Shown here: positions 16,343 to 25,156 of the stretch, piece after piece
How positions within the stretch are numbered: position 1 is the stretch's first letter
How the letters are laid out: each line of letters begins with the position of its first letter
NCBI RefSeq assembly: GCF_041058985.1
Contig: NZ_JBEHZE010000002.1
Location: 186,001-250,000 of the forward strand
Reading direction: 5' to 3'
Origin: Hyphococcus lacteus
Lineage (GTDB): Bacteria; Pseudomonadota; Alphaproteobacteria; Caulobacterales; Parvularculaceae
DNA: 64,000 bases
Notes under the pieces: model-generated
What the model was told of the DNA's origin: nothing
Database searches by the model: none
What the model saw: only the letters and a program-made list of their open reading frames with translations
Program-made: the position numbers and the translations under genes

Positions 16343-16383
16343 GTCACACTTCATAATATGTACACAAATAAAGGACGTAGACT

Positions 16384-17139
16384 ATGAATATAGATTTATC
16401 CGGCAAGGTTGCGGTAATTACGGGCGGCAGCCGCGGCTTAGGTGAGGCAATGGCTCACACGCTTTCTAGTGCCGGAGCAACAATAGCCTTGGTTGCCCGC
16501 GACAAAACGCGGCTCAAAGGTGTTGAAGATTCGATCACGGCGGCCGGCGGGTCCGCAGCGAGCTTCACTGCAGATGTCACAAGCGAAGATGAAGTCAACA
16601 GAGTCGCAAAAGAGGTAACGGAAGCGCTCGGTGCCCCACAAATTGTTATCAACAATGCTGGCAATAACGTCCGTAAAAATCTTGTTGAATTATCGTTGGA
16701 AGAATTCAAAAGCGTTATCGACGTAAGCCTAACTTCGACATTCTTGGTGTCTCGGGCATTTGTGCCAGGTATGTCTGGCCGTGGTTATGGTCGCATCATA
16801 AATATGACATCGATGCTTAGCCATGTGTCACTGCCCGGTCGAACACCATACTCTTCGGCAAAGACTGCACTTCTTGGTTTTACCCGCTCACTTGCGCTTG
16901 AACTGGCTGGTGATGGAATCACCGTCAATGGAATCAGCCCAGGACCATTCGGTACAGAACTTAATCACCCGGTGATGAATGACCCTGAAGCAAATGCGCA
17001 TTTTCTAGCCAGTTTGCCCGTAGGTCGTTGGGGTGAAGTCGAAGAAATCGGTGCATTGGCCTGTTACCTCTGCTCGCCGTTAGCCGGTTTTATTACTGGT
17101 ACAGACATTGTCATTGATGGCGGTTGGACTGCAAAATAA
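16384..17139 (+). CDS. SDR-family oxidoreductase, gluconate 5-dehydrogenase/3-oxoacyl reductase-like
   Basis: A 251-residue classical SDR: GGSRGLG cofactor loop, NNAGNN, YSSAKTA active site and VNGISPGPFGTELN. The IVIDGGW ending is standard. Related enzymes interconvert keto and hydroxy groups of sugar acids or oxidise free sugars. It follows the sugar-acid transporter and precedes an isomerase-like gene and the dehydratase, so a sugar or sugar-acid substrate is likely. Sequence alone does not separate this from other SDR activities. Confidence 0.8.
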   Translation: MNIDLSGKVAVITGGSRGLGEAMAHTLSSAGATIALVARDKTRLKGVEDSITAAGGSAASFTADVTSEDEVNRVAKEVTEALGAPQIVINNAGNNVRKNLVELSLEEFKSVIDVSLTSTFLVSRAFVPGMSGRGYGRIINMTSMLSHVSLPGRTPYSSAKTALLGFTRSLALELAGDGITVNGISPGPFGTELNHPVMNDPEANAHFLASLPVGRWGEVEEIGALACYLCSPLAGFITGTDIVIDGGWTAK

Positions 17140-17169
17140 TTTAAAAACAAAATAATTGGGAGGACTACA

Positions 17170-18267
17170 ATGGAAAACAGAGAACACACCAATAGTGATG
17201 CAACACGCCGCGCTTTTCTAGGCGGTGTTGGCGCTATGGGTTTGAGCGTTGCCAGTGGCCCAAGCTGGGCAAATGGTGCTACAGCAGAAAAAGTTCTCCC
17301 GCCCAAATCCCCCATGGGAATTGCAACGACAGCAAATGCCGCACATATGCGCGGGCTTGATGTCATTGAACCCATGCGGAACGATCCAGTTCGTTACCTT
17401 GAATATTGCCGTTCACTCGGTGCTGGCGGTGTTCAAACAGCCGTGAGAACTGACTTAAAGCGTTTCCGTCAACGGCTAGAAGAGTTGGATATGTTCTACG
17501 AGGGCGAAGCCGCACTCCCCTACCACCCGGACGATGACCTGACCGCATTCGAACAATCCATGCTAAACGCAAAAGAACTCGGTGCAAATTGCGTGCGCGC
17601 CGTCAGCCGGCCACCAAAAGGCGGGAATCGTCGGTACACAACTTTTATGACAATGGAAGACTACCGTAGTTGGGAAGCCCAAGCGAATGCGGTCGTCGAA
17701 AAGGTCATGCCAATTGTGGAACGAATCGGCGTTGGCCTTGCACTTGAAAACCATAAGGATCGCACATCGGACGAACACCTCGCGATTTTGAAAAAAATTG
17801 ATAGCGAATACCTAGGTGCCCTTATTGATCCGGGTAACAATATTTCGCTTATGGAAGACCCCACAGAAACAGTGACGAAGCTTGCGCCCTATGCAATGGC
17901 AACGTCGCTGAAAGACATGGGAATCGCACCATATGAAAAGGGATTTTTGTTATCGGAAGTTCGTTTCGGAACAGGTATAAAAGATCAGTACGAACTGTTT
18001 TCTATCATGAGAAAACACAATCCAAAAATTAACCCGATCCAAGAGCTTATTACACGCGACCCATTAGAAATTCCAATTCTGACAACACAATATTGGGAAA
18101 CGATTCCAGGATATAGCGGCCGAGACGTTGCTGCGATGATGGAAAGAGCTGCCGCATATACCACGCCGCTCCCCAAAATCAGCCACCTCTCTGCCGCTCA
18201 GCACCTAAAAATAGAAGAAGACAACAACCGCGACACATTCCAATGGGCCATGAGCCGCGCGTTTTAA
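17170..18267 (+). CDS. Exported sugar phosphate isomerase/epimerase-family TIM-barrel protein
   Basis: The 365-residue protein begins with a twin-arginine-like signal (TRRAFLGGVGAMGLSVASG, cleavage near AWANG-type residues 34-38), then a xylose-isomerase-like TIM barrel with the metal-binding Glu in GLALENHKDRTSDEH and the Asp in ALIDPGNN. Members epimerise or isomerise ketoses, and some act on 3-keto sugars. Export to the periplasm separates it from cytoplasmic sugar-phosphate enzymes, so a free or oxidised sugar is the likely substrate. GGGAGG ends seven bases before the ATG. Confidence 0.78.
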   Translation: MENREHTNSDATRRAFLGGVGAMGLSVASGPSWANGATAEKVLPPKSPMGIATTANAAHMRGLDVIEPMRNDPVRYLEYCRSLGAGGVQTAVRTDLKRFRQRLEELDMFYEGEAALPYHPDDDLTAFEQSMLNAKELGANCVRAVSRPPKGGNRRYTTFMTMEDYRSWEAQANAVVEKVMPIVERIGVGLALENHKDRTSDEHLAILKKIDSEYLGALIDPGNNISLMEDPTETVTKLAPYAMATSLKDMGIAPYEKGFLLSEVRFGTGIKDQYELFSIMRKHNPKINPIQELITRDPLEIPILTTQYWETIPGYSGRDVAAMMERAAAYTTPLPKISHLSAAQHLKIEEDNNRDTFQWAMSRAF

Positions 18268-18288
18268 ACACCAAAAAAGAAGCTAAAG

Positions 18289-20070
18289 ATGAACACGAGA
18301 AAACCAGCACGACCGTTTCGCTCACGAGAATGGTTTGCTGATCCGAATCGAAGCGACATGACCGCTGTCTATCTAGAGCGGTTCATGAATTATGGCGTAA
18401 CGCCAGAAGAACTTCGAAGCGGTCGACCAATCATAGGGATCGCGCAATCGGGTAGCGATTTGTCACCATGTAACCGTGGTCACGTTGAACTCGCAAAAAG
18501 AGTACGCGATGGCATACGCGACGCCGGCGGGATCCCTATGGAATTTCCTGTTCATCCCATATTTGAAAACTGCCGACGGCCCACAGCTGCATTAGATAGA
18601 AACCTCTCTTATCTCACCTTGGTTGAAATCTTACATGGGTATCCAATCGATGCTGTTGTTTTAACGACGGGTTGTGACAAGACCACACCAGCCAGCATAA
18701 TGGCAGCATCCACTACGGACGTCCCCGCAATTGTGCTTTCGGGCGGCCCCATGCTTGATGGATGGTTCGAAGGGGAGCTCGTCGGTTCCGGAACCGTCAT
18801 TTGGAAAAGCCGTCGACGACTCGCAGCAGGTGAGATCACAGAAGAGCAGTTTATCAATACAGCTGCGGCATCCGCCCCGTCGATCGGCCATTGCAATACG
18901 ATGGGCACAGCCTCCACGATGAATGCCGTTGCAGAAACATTAGGGTTATCCCTACCCGGATGTTCGGCCATTCCTGCGGCATATCGTGAGCGCCCGCAGA
19001 TGGCCTATGAAACTGGCAAGCGTATCGTTGAAATGGCTTATGAAGATCTTCGTCCATCGAAAATTCTGACCCGTGAGGCCTTCCTTGATGCAATTGCTCT
19101 TATCGCTTTGATCGGCGGCTCGACAAATGCGCAGCCGCACATAACGGCGATGGCGCGCCATGCAGGAGTGGAAATAACGGCACGCGACTGGGTCGACCAC
19201 GGCTATGCACTTCCCCTGATTTTAAACATGCAACCTGCGGGGCAATATTTAGGCGAGCGTTTTCATCGTGCTGGCGGCGTTCCCGCCATTCTGTGGGAAC
19301 TCGAAAAAGCCGGAAAGATGCATTCAGATCGAATTAATGTGAGTGGCAAAAAATTCTCGGAAACACTCAAAGGCCGGCAGTCCCCCGATCGGGAGATGAT
19401 CTACTCCTTTGACCAGCCGTTACAAGAAGATGCTGGGTTTGTTGTTCTGAGTGGCAATCTATTTGATTTTGCCATTATGAAAACCAGTGTTATTTCCGAC
19501 GAATTTCGAACACGATATATGAAAACACCTAACGACGAGGACAGTTTCGAGGGTATCGCCGTCGTGTTTGATAGCGCAGAAGACTATCATGCGAACATTA
19601 ACGACCCTTCTCTCAATATAACTGAGAAATCAATCCTCGTAATTCGTGGTGCTGGCGCGGTATCGTGGCCCGGCGCGGCCGAAGTTGTAAATATGCAGCC
19701 ACCCGACCGTCTATTGAAACTTGGAATCAACGCTCTTCCCGTCATTGGAGATGGACGGCAGTCGGGTACCTCAGACAGCCCAGCAATACTCCATGCTTCG
19801 CCTGAAAGCGCGGTCGGTGGCGGGCTTTCGTGGTTGCGCAGTGGTGATTTAATCCGTGTCGACCTTAAAAAGCGAAGCTGCAACGCGATTGTTGCACCGG
19901 AAGTAATAGAACAGAGAAAAAAAGAACCGTTACCACCAATGCCTGCAAGCCAAACGCCGTGGCAGGAAATTTTTCGCGACCATGTAGGAAGCTTGTCAGA
20001 AGGCGGATGCCTTGAGAACGCTGTGAAATATCGTGGCGTCACACATAAGACACCACGACATAATCATTAA
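18289..20070 (+). CDS. IlvD/Edd-family sugar-acid dehydratase (pentonate type)
   Basis: Removes water from an aldonate to give a 2-keto-3-deoxy acid, using a [2Fe-2S] cluster and Mg2+. The 593-residue protein carries the cluster cysteines at 61 (SDLSPCNRGH), 129 (TGCDKTTPA) and 202 (GHCNTMGTAST). The GCDKTTPA form is the one seen in L-arabinonate and D-xylonate dehydratases, with the Lys after Asp that binds the metal. The C-terminal domain contains GDGRQSGTSDSPAILH, which holds the catalytic Ser. It precedes the FAH hydrolase by 30 bases. A pentonate is the best guess; hexonates or 6-deoxyhexonates cannot be excluded. Confidence 0.88.
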   Translation: MNTRKPARPFRSREWFADPNRSDMTAVYLERFMNYGVTPEELRSGRPIIGIAQSGSDLSPCNRGHVELAKRVRDGIRDAGGIPMEFPVHPIFENCRRPTAALDRNLSYLTLVEILHGYPIDAVVLTTGCDKTTPASIMAASTTDVPAIVLSGGPMLDGWFEGELVGSGTVIWKSRRRLAAGEITEEQFINTAAASAPSIGHCNTMGTASTMNAVAETLGLSLPGCSAIPAAYRERPQMAYETGKRIVEMAYEDLRPSKILTREAFLDAIALIALIGGSTNAQPHITAMARHAGVEITARDWVDHGYALPLILNMQPAGQYLGERFHRAGGVPAILWELEKAGKMHSDRINVSGKKFSETLKGRQSPDREMIYSFDQPLQEDAGFVVLSGNLFDFAIMKTSVISDEFRTRYMKTPNDEDSFEGIAVVFDSAEDYHANINDPSLNITEKSILVIRGAGAVSWPGAAEVVNMQPPDRLLKLGINALPVIGDGRQSGTSDSPAILHASPESAVGGGLSWLRSGDLIRVDLKKRSCNAIVAPEVIEQRKKEPLPPMPASQTPWQEIFRDHVGSLSEGGCLENAVKYRGVTHKTPRHNH

Positions 20071-20100
20071 ATTCGTACACGATACAGAAAGTCTATTTGA

Positions 20101-20961
20101 ATGAAGTTGTTACGCTACGGCCCCGTGGGCAATGAAAAACCCGCGATTCTTGATCAAAATGGTGATATTCGCGATATTTCTGGTTTAATTACTGATTTTA
20201 CTACCGAACAATTACTACCAGAAAACCTCAAAAAGCTAACTAAAGTCGATGTTACATCGCTACCCGTTGTAACTGGCAACCCTCGTCTGGGGGCACCGTT
20301 TGTCGGCTCACGGAAATTTCTTGCGATCGGTCTAAATTATGCTGACCATGCGGCTGAAGCGAACATGCCGATCCCGCCAGAGCCAATCCTATTTACCAAA
20401 ACAACAAGTTGTATTCAGGGTCCTGACGATGATGTCATGATCCCTAAAAATTCAAAAAAGACGGACTGGGAAGTTGAGCTTGGTATCGTCATTGGCAAGT
20501 GTGCAAGTTATGTAGATAAGTCAGATGCCCTTGAACACGTCGCGGGCTATGTTTTGATTAACGACGTATCAGAACGCGAGTTCCAGCTTGAACGAGGTGG
20601 ATCTTGGGATAAAGGCAAAGGCTGCGATACATTTGGACCCATTGGACCATGGCTCGTTACTTCAGATGAGATTGGCGACCCTCACGACCTTGATATGTGG
20701 CTTGATGTGAATGGCACGCGTATGCAGACCGGCAATACACGCACAATGATTTTTGATATTCCGACCATCGTTAGCTATGTGAGTCAGTTCATGACGTTGG
20801 AGCCCGGAGATATTATCACGACGGGCACCCCCCCTGGCGTTGGTATGGGCTTCAAACCCGATCCAATTTTTTTAAAACCTGGCGATCAAATCCACCTCGG
20901 TATTGAAAAACTCGGGGAGCAACGCCAAGCTGTCGTTGAATGGCAAGAACGAAGTGATTGA
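20101..20961 (+). CDS. FAH-family hydrolase, probable 2,4-diketo-3-deoxy sugar-acid hydrolase
   Basis: Fumarylacetoacetase-fold enzymes cleave C-C bonds of beta-diketo acids with a divalent metal. In the 286-residue protein the metal acids are visible as two Glu in DWEVELGIVIG and the Asp in NDVSERE. The catalytic region FLAIGLNYADHAAE and the lid KGKGCDTFGPIGPW are as in the group that includes 2,4-diketo-3-deoxy-L-fuconate hydrolase. With the dehydratase upstream and the C4 dehydrogenase at 12232, cleavage would give pyruvate plus glycolate from a pentose, or pyruvate plus lactate from a 6-deoxyhexose. The downstream GlcDEF genes favour glycolate. Confidence 0.85.
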   Translation: MKLLRYGPVGNEKPAILDQNGDIRDISGLITDFTTEQLLPENLKKLTKVDVTSLPVVTGNPRLGAPFVGSRKFLAIGLNYADHAAEANMPIPPEPILFTKTTSCIQGPDDDVMIPKNSKKTDWEVELGIVIGKCASYVDKSDALEHVAGYVLINDVSEREFQLERGGSWDKGKGCDTFGPIGPWLVTSDEIGDPHDLDMWLDVNGTRMQTGNTRTMIFDIPTIVSYVSQFMTLEPGDIITTGTPPGVGMGFKPDPIFLKPGDQIHLGIEKLGEQRQAVVEWQERSD

Positions 20962-20979
20962 TAAGGTGCAATAGTACCC

Positions 20980-22467
20980 GTGTTAATGCCGACCCCAAAT
21001 TCAAACCTCATAGCACGACGGGCAGAGTTCGTCTCCGCATTACGCACCATCGTTCCTGGTGAAGGTGTCATTGACGATACCGTCGCCCTCGCGGCTTATG
21101 AGTGTGATGGTCTTACTGCGTATAGGCAAAAACCAATGATTGCAGTTTTGCCGGAAACCGTCGATCAGGTTTCTGAAGTGCTACGGTATTGCCACAACGT
21201 CGGCCTAAAGGTGGTCCCACGAGGCGCTGGCACGTCATTGTCGGGCGGTGCCCTCCCCCTCGCAGATGGTATTATTCTGGGTCTTGGTAAGTTCAACAAA
21301 ATTCTTGACGTAGATTATGAAAATCAGTGTGCTGTTGTTCAACCTGGCGTTACTAATCTTGCGATTACTCATGCGGTAACTAACGACGGCTTTTATTATG
21401 CCCCAGATCCATCAAGCCAAATCGCATGCTCTATTGGCGGTAATGTTGCCGAAAATGCTGGCGGGGTTCATTGTTTAAAGTACGGAACGACTACAAACAA
21501 TTTAATGGGTGTAGAAATCGTTCTCATGGATGGGACGGTTTTACGCCTTGGTGGAAAATCTCTGAATGAACCAGGTCTAGATTTACTAGGCGTTATATGC
21601 GGTTCCGAAGGGCTATTAGGTGTCGTGACAGAGGTAACTGTCCGAATACTACCTGTGCCGGAAATTCGCCGCGCTCTGTTATTGGGCTTTAACAGTCTTG
21701 AATCTGCCGGAACATGCGTGAGCAGCATCATTGGGCAAGGAATCATTCCCGCAGGCATGGAAATCATGGACAAGCTTGCGATTGAAGCCGCAGAGGCATT
21801 CGTAAATGTTGGTTATCCGCTTGATGCAGAAGCCATCATGATTGTTGAGCTTGATGGATCAGCTCCGGAAGTCGACCATTTAATCGACATTGTGCACGGT
21901 CTCGCAAAAGACAGTGGCGCAACATCGTTGAGAGTTTCGAACAACGAAGATGAGCGGCTCTCATTTTGGGCAGGGCGCAAAGCTGCGTTCCCGGCGATCG
22001 GGCGTATTTCACCCGATTATTATTGTATTGATGGTACAATACCACGCCGTACCCTTCCCGAGGTTCTCACGCGTATAAATAAGATGTCAGACGAATATAA
22101 TTTGCGAGTGGCCAATGTTTTCCATGCGGGCGACGGCAACCTTCACCCCATGGTTCTTTATGATGCCAGTATTCCTGGTGAACTCGAAAAAGCAGAAAAA
22201 CTTGGATCAGATATTCTTACACTTTGTGTCGATGTCGGAGGAGTGCTCACCGGAGAGCACGGCGTTGGCGTAGAAAAACGCGACTTGATGGAAGTTCAGT
22301 TTTCAAGCTCTGATATTGATCAGCAACAACGATTAAAATGCGCCTTCGACGATCAAGGCCTACTCAATCCCGGTAAGGTTTTTCCGAAACTATGTCGTTG
22401 TGCGGAATTAGGTCAGGTTCATGTTCATGGTGGGAAGCTTCGGTTTCCTGAGCTTGATCGGCTATAA
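20980..22467 (+). CDS. glcD: Glycolate oxidase FAD subunit GlcD
   Basis: GlcD carries FAD and oxidises glycolate (or D-lactate) to glyoxylate (pyruvate) as part of the membrane-associated GlcDEF complex. The 495-residue protein shows the PCMH FAD loop PRGAGTSLSGGALPLADG and the C-terminal metal/active-site motifs HAGDGNLHPM and GGVLTGEHGVGVEK. The start is a GTG at 20980, with an ATG two codons later. It begins 18 bases after the hydrolase stop, in the same operon, which connects glycolate oxidation to sugar cleavage. Confidence 0.92.
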   Translation: MLMPTPNSNLIARRAEFVSALRTIVPGEGVIDDTVALAAYECDGLTAYRQKPMIAVLPETVDQVSEVLRYCHNVGLKVVPRGAGTSLSGGALPLADGIILGLGKFNKILDVDYENQCAVVQPGVTNLAITHAVTNDGFYYAPDPSSQIACSIGGNVAENAGGVHCLKYGTTTNNLMGVEIVLMDGTVLRLGGKSLNEPGLDLLGVICGSEGLLGVVTEVTVRILPVPEIRRALLLGFNSLESAGTCVSSIIGQGIIPAGMEIMDKLAIEAAEAFVNVGYPLDAEAIMIVELDGSAPEVDHLIDIVHGLAKDSGATSLRVSNNEDERLSFWAGRKAAFPAIGRISPDYYCIDGTIPRRTLPEVLTRINKMSDEYNLRVANVFHAGDGNLHPMVLYDASIPGELEKAEKLGSDILTLCVDVGGVLTGEHGVGVEKRDLMEVQFSSSDIDQQQRLKCAFDDQGLLNPGKVFPKLCRCAELGQVHVHGGKLRFPELDRL

Positions 22468-22469
22468 TT

Positions 22470-23699
22470 GTGCGTGAAGTCTGGAAACCCCAAAATGTAA
22501 GCGAGCTACAATCCGCGATTAAAGATGCGCTGTCTTCACAGATTACGTTGGAATTGCGCGGTTCTGGTTCAAAAAGACGGCTTGGTCGAAAGGTTCACTC
22601 CAATGTATTGGTCGATCTATCGCGGATAAGCGGAATCACCCTCTACGAACCAGAAGAAATGATCATAACGGTTAGGCCTGGAACGCCTCTTGCTGAAATC
22701 GAAGCCGCTCTAGCTCAGCATAATCAACGTTTGGCTTTCGACCCTCCGAGTTATGTCGCGTTATGGGGGGCCTCATCCGATCACGGAACCATTGGTGGCG
22801 CTATGATGACCGGTCGCGCGGGATCGCGAAGACTTACAGCAGGCGGGCCAAGAGATCACTGTTTGGGCGTAAAAGCCGTGAATGGTTTTGGAGAAATTTG
22901 TGCCGCAGGCGGAAGAGTCGTTAAAAACGTTACCGGCTTCGATATCTCGAAATTGGTGACCGGAAGTTTCGGAACGCTATGCGCGGTGAGTGAACTCACA
23001 CTCAAAACACATCCAACGCCAAATGACACTGTAACGCTTGCATTACTTGGGTTAGATGACGTCACCGCTGTTGATACCATGCGTCAAGCCATGTCCTCAT
23101 CGTGCCAGGTTTCTGCTGCTGCATATCTACCTGAACAGATAACAAATCACTTTGCAAATAATACGCTTCCGCCCCATATATCAGCTACCCTTTTACGTCT
23201 CGACGGTTTTCATCCTACCACGCGCGCCCGAGCCGAAACACTTTCTAACCAATTAAAATCCATTGATGGTCATCAGTTAATTCCTTGTACTGAGTCTCGC
23301 CCCCTATGGATGGAAATTTCAAATGCTCAATGCTTTTCCCAAAACATTGAGCATGCCCTTTGGCACATTTCAGTTCCTCCAAAGAATGGCCCTGAAATAA
23401 TTGATCACCTGCGTTCGATGTTTAAGTTCGATTATTACTTTGACTGGGCTGGCGGCGGAATATGGGTCGAAATCAAAAATCAATCTCACGATTACTCCAC
23501 AGAGATTCGACAGACTATTCGAGATTTGGTGGGTGGCGATGGCCATGCCACGCTAATGCGTACACCACATGATTTAATTGACGTGGCAGCCCCGTTCCAG
23601 CCGCTCGCACCTGAAATTGAAGCGATAACACGTAGAATAAAATCGCAATTCGACCCGATGGGCATATTTAATCCCGGCCGAATGTATAAGGGGATTTGA
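22470..23699 (+). CDS. glcE: Glycolate oxidase FAD-binding subunit GlcE
   Basis: GlcE is the second FAD-type subunit of glycolate oxidase, homologous to the N-terminal part of GlcD. The 409-residue protein has LELRGSGSKRRLGR (FAD phosphate loop), AFDPPSYV and GTIGGAMMTGRAGSRR, with the conserved GGRVVKNVTGFDISKLVTGS. GTG start two bases after the glcD stop; glcF begins two bases after its own stop, so the three are translated together. A C-terminal NPGRMYKGI ending is normal for the family. Confidence 0.9.
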   Translation: MREVWKPQNVSELQSAIKDALSSQITLELRGSGSKRRLGRKVHSNVLVDLSRISGITLYEPEEMIITVRPGTPLAEIEAALAQHNQRLAFDPPSYVALWGASSDHGTIGGAMMTGRAGSRRLTAGGPRDHCLGVKAVNGFGEICAAGGRVVKNVTGFDISKLVTGSFGTLCAVSELTLKTHPTPNDTVTLALLGLDDVTAVDTMRQAMSSSCQVSAAAYLPEQITNHFANNTLPPHISATLLRLDGFHPTTRARAETLSNQLKSIDGHQLIPCTESRPLWMEISNAQCFSQNIEHALWHISVPPKNGPEIIDHLRSMFKFDYYFDWAGGGIWVEIKNQSHDYSTEIRQTIRDLVGGDGHATLMRTPHDLIDVAAPFQPLAPEIEAITRRIKSQFDPMGIFNPGRMYKGI

Positions 23700-23700
23700 T

Positions 23701-24987
23701 ATGCAAACAGGTTTTTCACAAGAGCAATTAAAGTCTGCTCCAATGGCGTCTTCCCAAGAAGTCATAAAATCATGTGTGCATTGTGGTTTTTGTACCGCGA
23801 CCTGCCCAACATATTTATTGCTAGGGGATGAATTAGATAGCCCACGCGGGCGCATCTATTTGATGAAAGAAATGCTTGAAAAAGGTGGCAAACCAAGCAG
23901 CAGCACCGTCAAACACGTTGACCGATGTTTGAGCTGCTTGAGTTGTATGACAACGTGCCCCTCTGGCGTAAATTACATGCATCTTGTTGATCATGCGCGC
24001 GCATACATAGAGGACAATTATCAGCGCCCACTGTTCGAACGTATCATCCGCAACACGCTTGCACGCATTTTACCAAACCCGACATTGTTTCGGCTGTCAT
24101 TGCGCCTTGCGGCATGGGGACGCCCATTTCAATTTCTTATGCCAAGTCGAATTAAAAACATGATCGACATGGCACCTCAAAAGCTGCCTCCAAAAGACCT
24201 CTTTGAAAAACCTAACCTCGCGAAGACAGACACCTTACGTCGTGGCCGTGTTGCTATGCTTGCGGGCTGCGCACAAACCGTTCTTGCCCCACAAATCAAT
24301 GCGTCGACTGTTCGGTTGCTAAATCGCTTAGGTTTAGACGTGCTAACCGCGGAGGGTTCAGGGTGTTGCGGTGCCTTACCCCATCATCTCGGGAAGACAA
24401 AAGATTCACATGCCTTCGCCAAAGCAAATATCTCTGCCTGGATTAAAGAGATGGATACTGACGGGTTAGACGCAATTATCGTCAATGCCTCTGGCTGTGG
24501 AACAACCGTAAAAGACTACGGATTTATGTTTCGCGATGATCCGGAATGGGCCGATCGGGCGGCACGCGTAAGCGAAATTACAAAAGATATTAGCGAGACA
24601 ATCTCTGACCTTAAGCTAGGTCCTTTAAAGCCTATGGGAATGCGGGTTGCTTATCACGCCGCCTGTTCCCTGCAGCATGGTCAACAAATACGCAATGAAC
24701 CGAAAGCCCTACTGCGTCTTGCTGGTTTCGATGTTGTTGAGCCGAATGAGGCTCACATATGTTGTGGTTCAGCCGGAACATATAACTTGATGCAACCTGA
24801 AATCGCAGGTCAATTATTAGAACGTAAGGTCAAAAACATTGAAGCTACCGGTCCTGCCGTCATCGCAACCGGTAATATTGGATGCATGACGCAAATCGAA
24901 AAAGGGACGGGTATTCCGGTGGTTCATACAGTTGAGCTGTTGGACTGGGCGACCGGCGGTCCAAGGCCAGAAAGGCTCGCGCCTTAA
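23701..24987 (+). CDS. glcF: Glycolate oxidase iron-sulfur subunit GlcF
   Basis: GlcF passes electrons from the GlcD/E flavins to the quinone pool. Two 4Fe-4S clusters are evident as CVHCGFCTATCP (residues 21-32) and CLSCLSCMTTCP (75-86). Two CCG domains follow, with GCCGALPHH and HICCGSAGTYNLMQPE holding the cysteines of the third cluster. The 428-residue length is usual. It ends the glcDEF block; the next gene has its own promoter about 80 bases downstream. Confidence 0.93.
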   Translation: MQTGFSQEQLKSAPMASSQEVIKSCVHCGFCTATCPTYLLLGDELDSPRGRIYLMKEMLEKGGKPSSSTVKHVDRCLSCLSCMTTCPSGVNYMHLVDHARAYIEDNYQRPLFERIIRNTLARILPNPTLFRLSLRLAAWGRPFQFLMPSRIKNMIDMAPQKLPPKDLFEKPNLAKTDTLRRGRVAMLAGCAQTVLAPQINASTVRLLNRLGLDVLTAEGSGCCGALPHHLGKTKDSHAFAKANISAWIKEMDTDGLDAIIVNASGCGTTVKDYGFMFRDDPEWADRAARVSEITKDISETISDLKLGPLKPMGMRVAYHAACSLQHGQQIRNEPKALLRLAGFDVVEPNEAHICCGSAGTYNLMQPEIAGQLLERKVKNIEATGPAVIATGNIGCMTQIEKGTGIPVVHTVELLDWATGGPRPERLAP

Positions 24988-25060
24988 CAACAAACAAGCT
25001 AAAATAAAGGGGAAATAAGCCGTGCCATATAGGCGCGAGACAGGACATTGACGGGCAACA

Positions 25061-25089
25061 TCAGTTCTGTATATCGTATACAGTATAAT
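25061..25089 (+). promoter_or_regulatory. Promoter of the PQQ dehydrogenase with an inverted-repeat operator
   Basis: CTGTATA and TATACAG (25067-25083, three-base spacer) form a perfect inverted repeat containing GTATAC, directly upstream of a consensus TATAAT box (25084-25089). The repeat fills the spacer between that -10 and any -35, the position expected for a repressor site. The GTATACAG half matches the sites at 14790 and 31651. Confidence 0.6.
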
Positions 25090-25156
25090 TTAACGCGAGG
25101 GCCAATCATGACATTAAAATGTCTGGTTGCGAAAACGCGCATACGAGGAAACGTTC

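Noticed and set aside
18609..18971. 120-codon antisense frame within the dehydratase gene
   Set aside because: Mirror of a conserved coding frame, with no independent ribosome site or recognisable domain.
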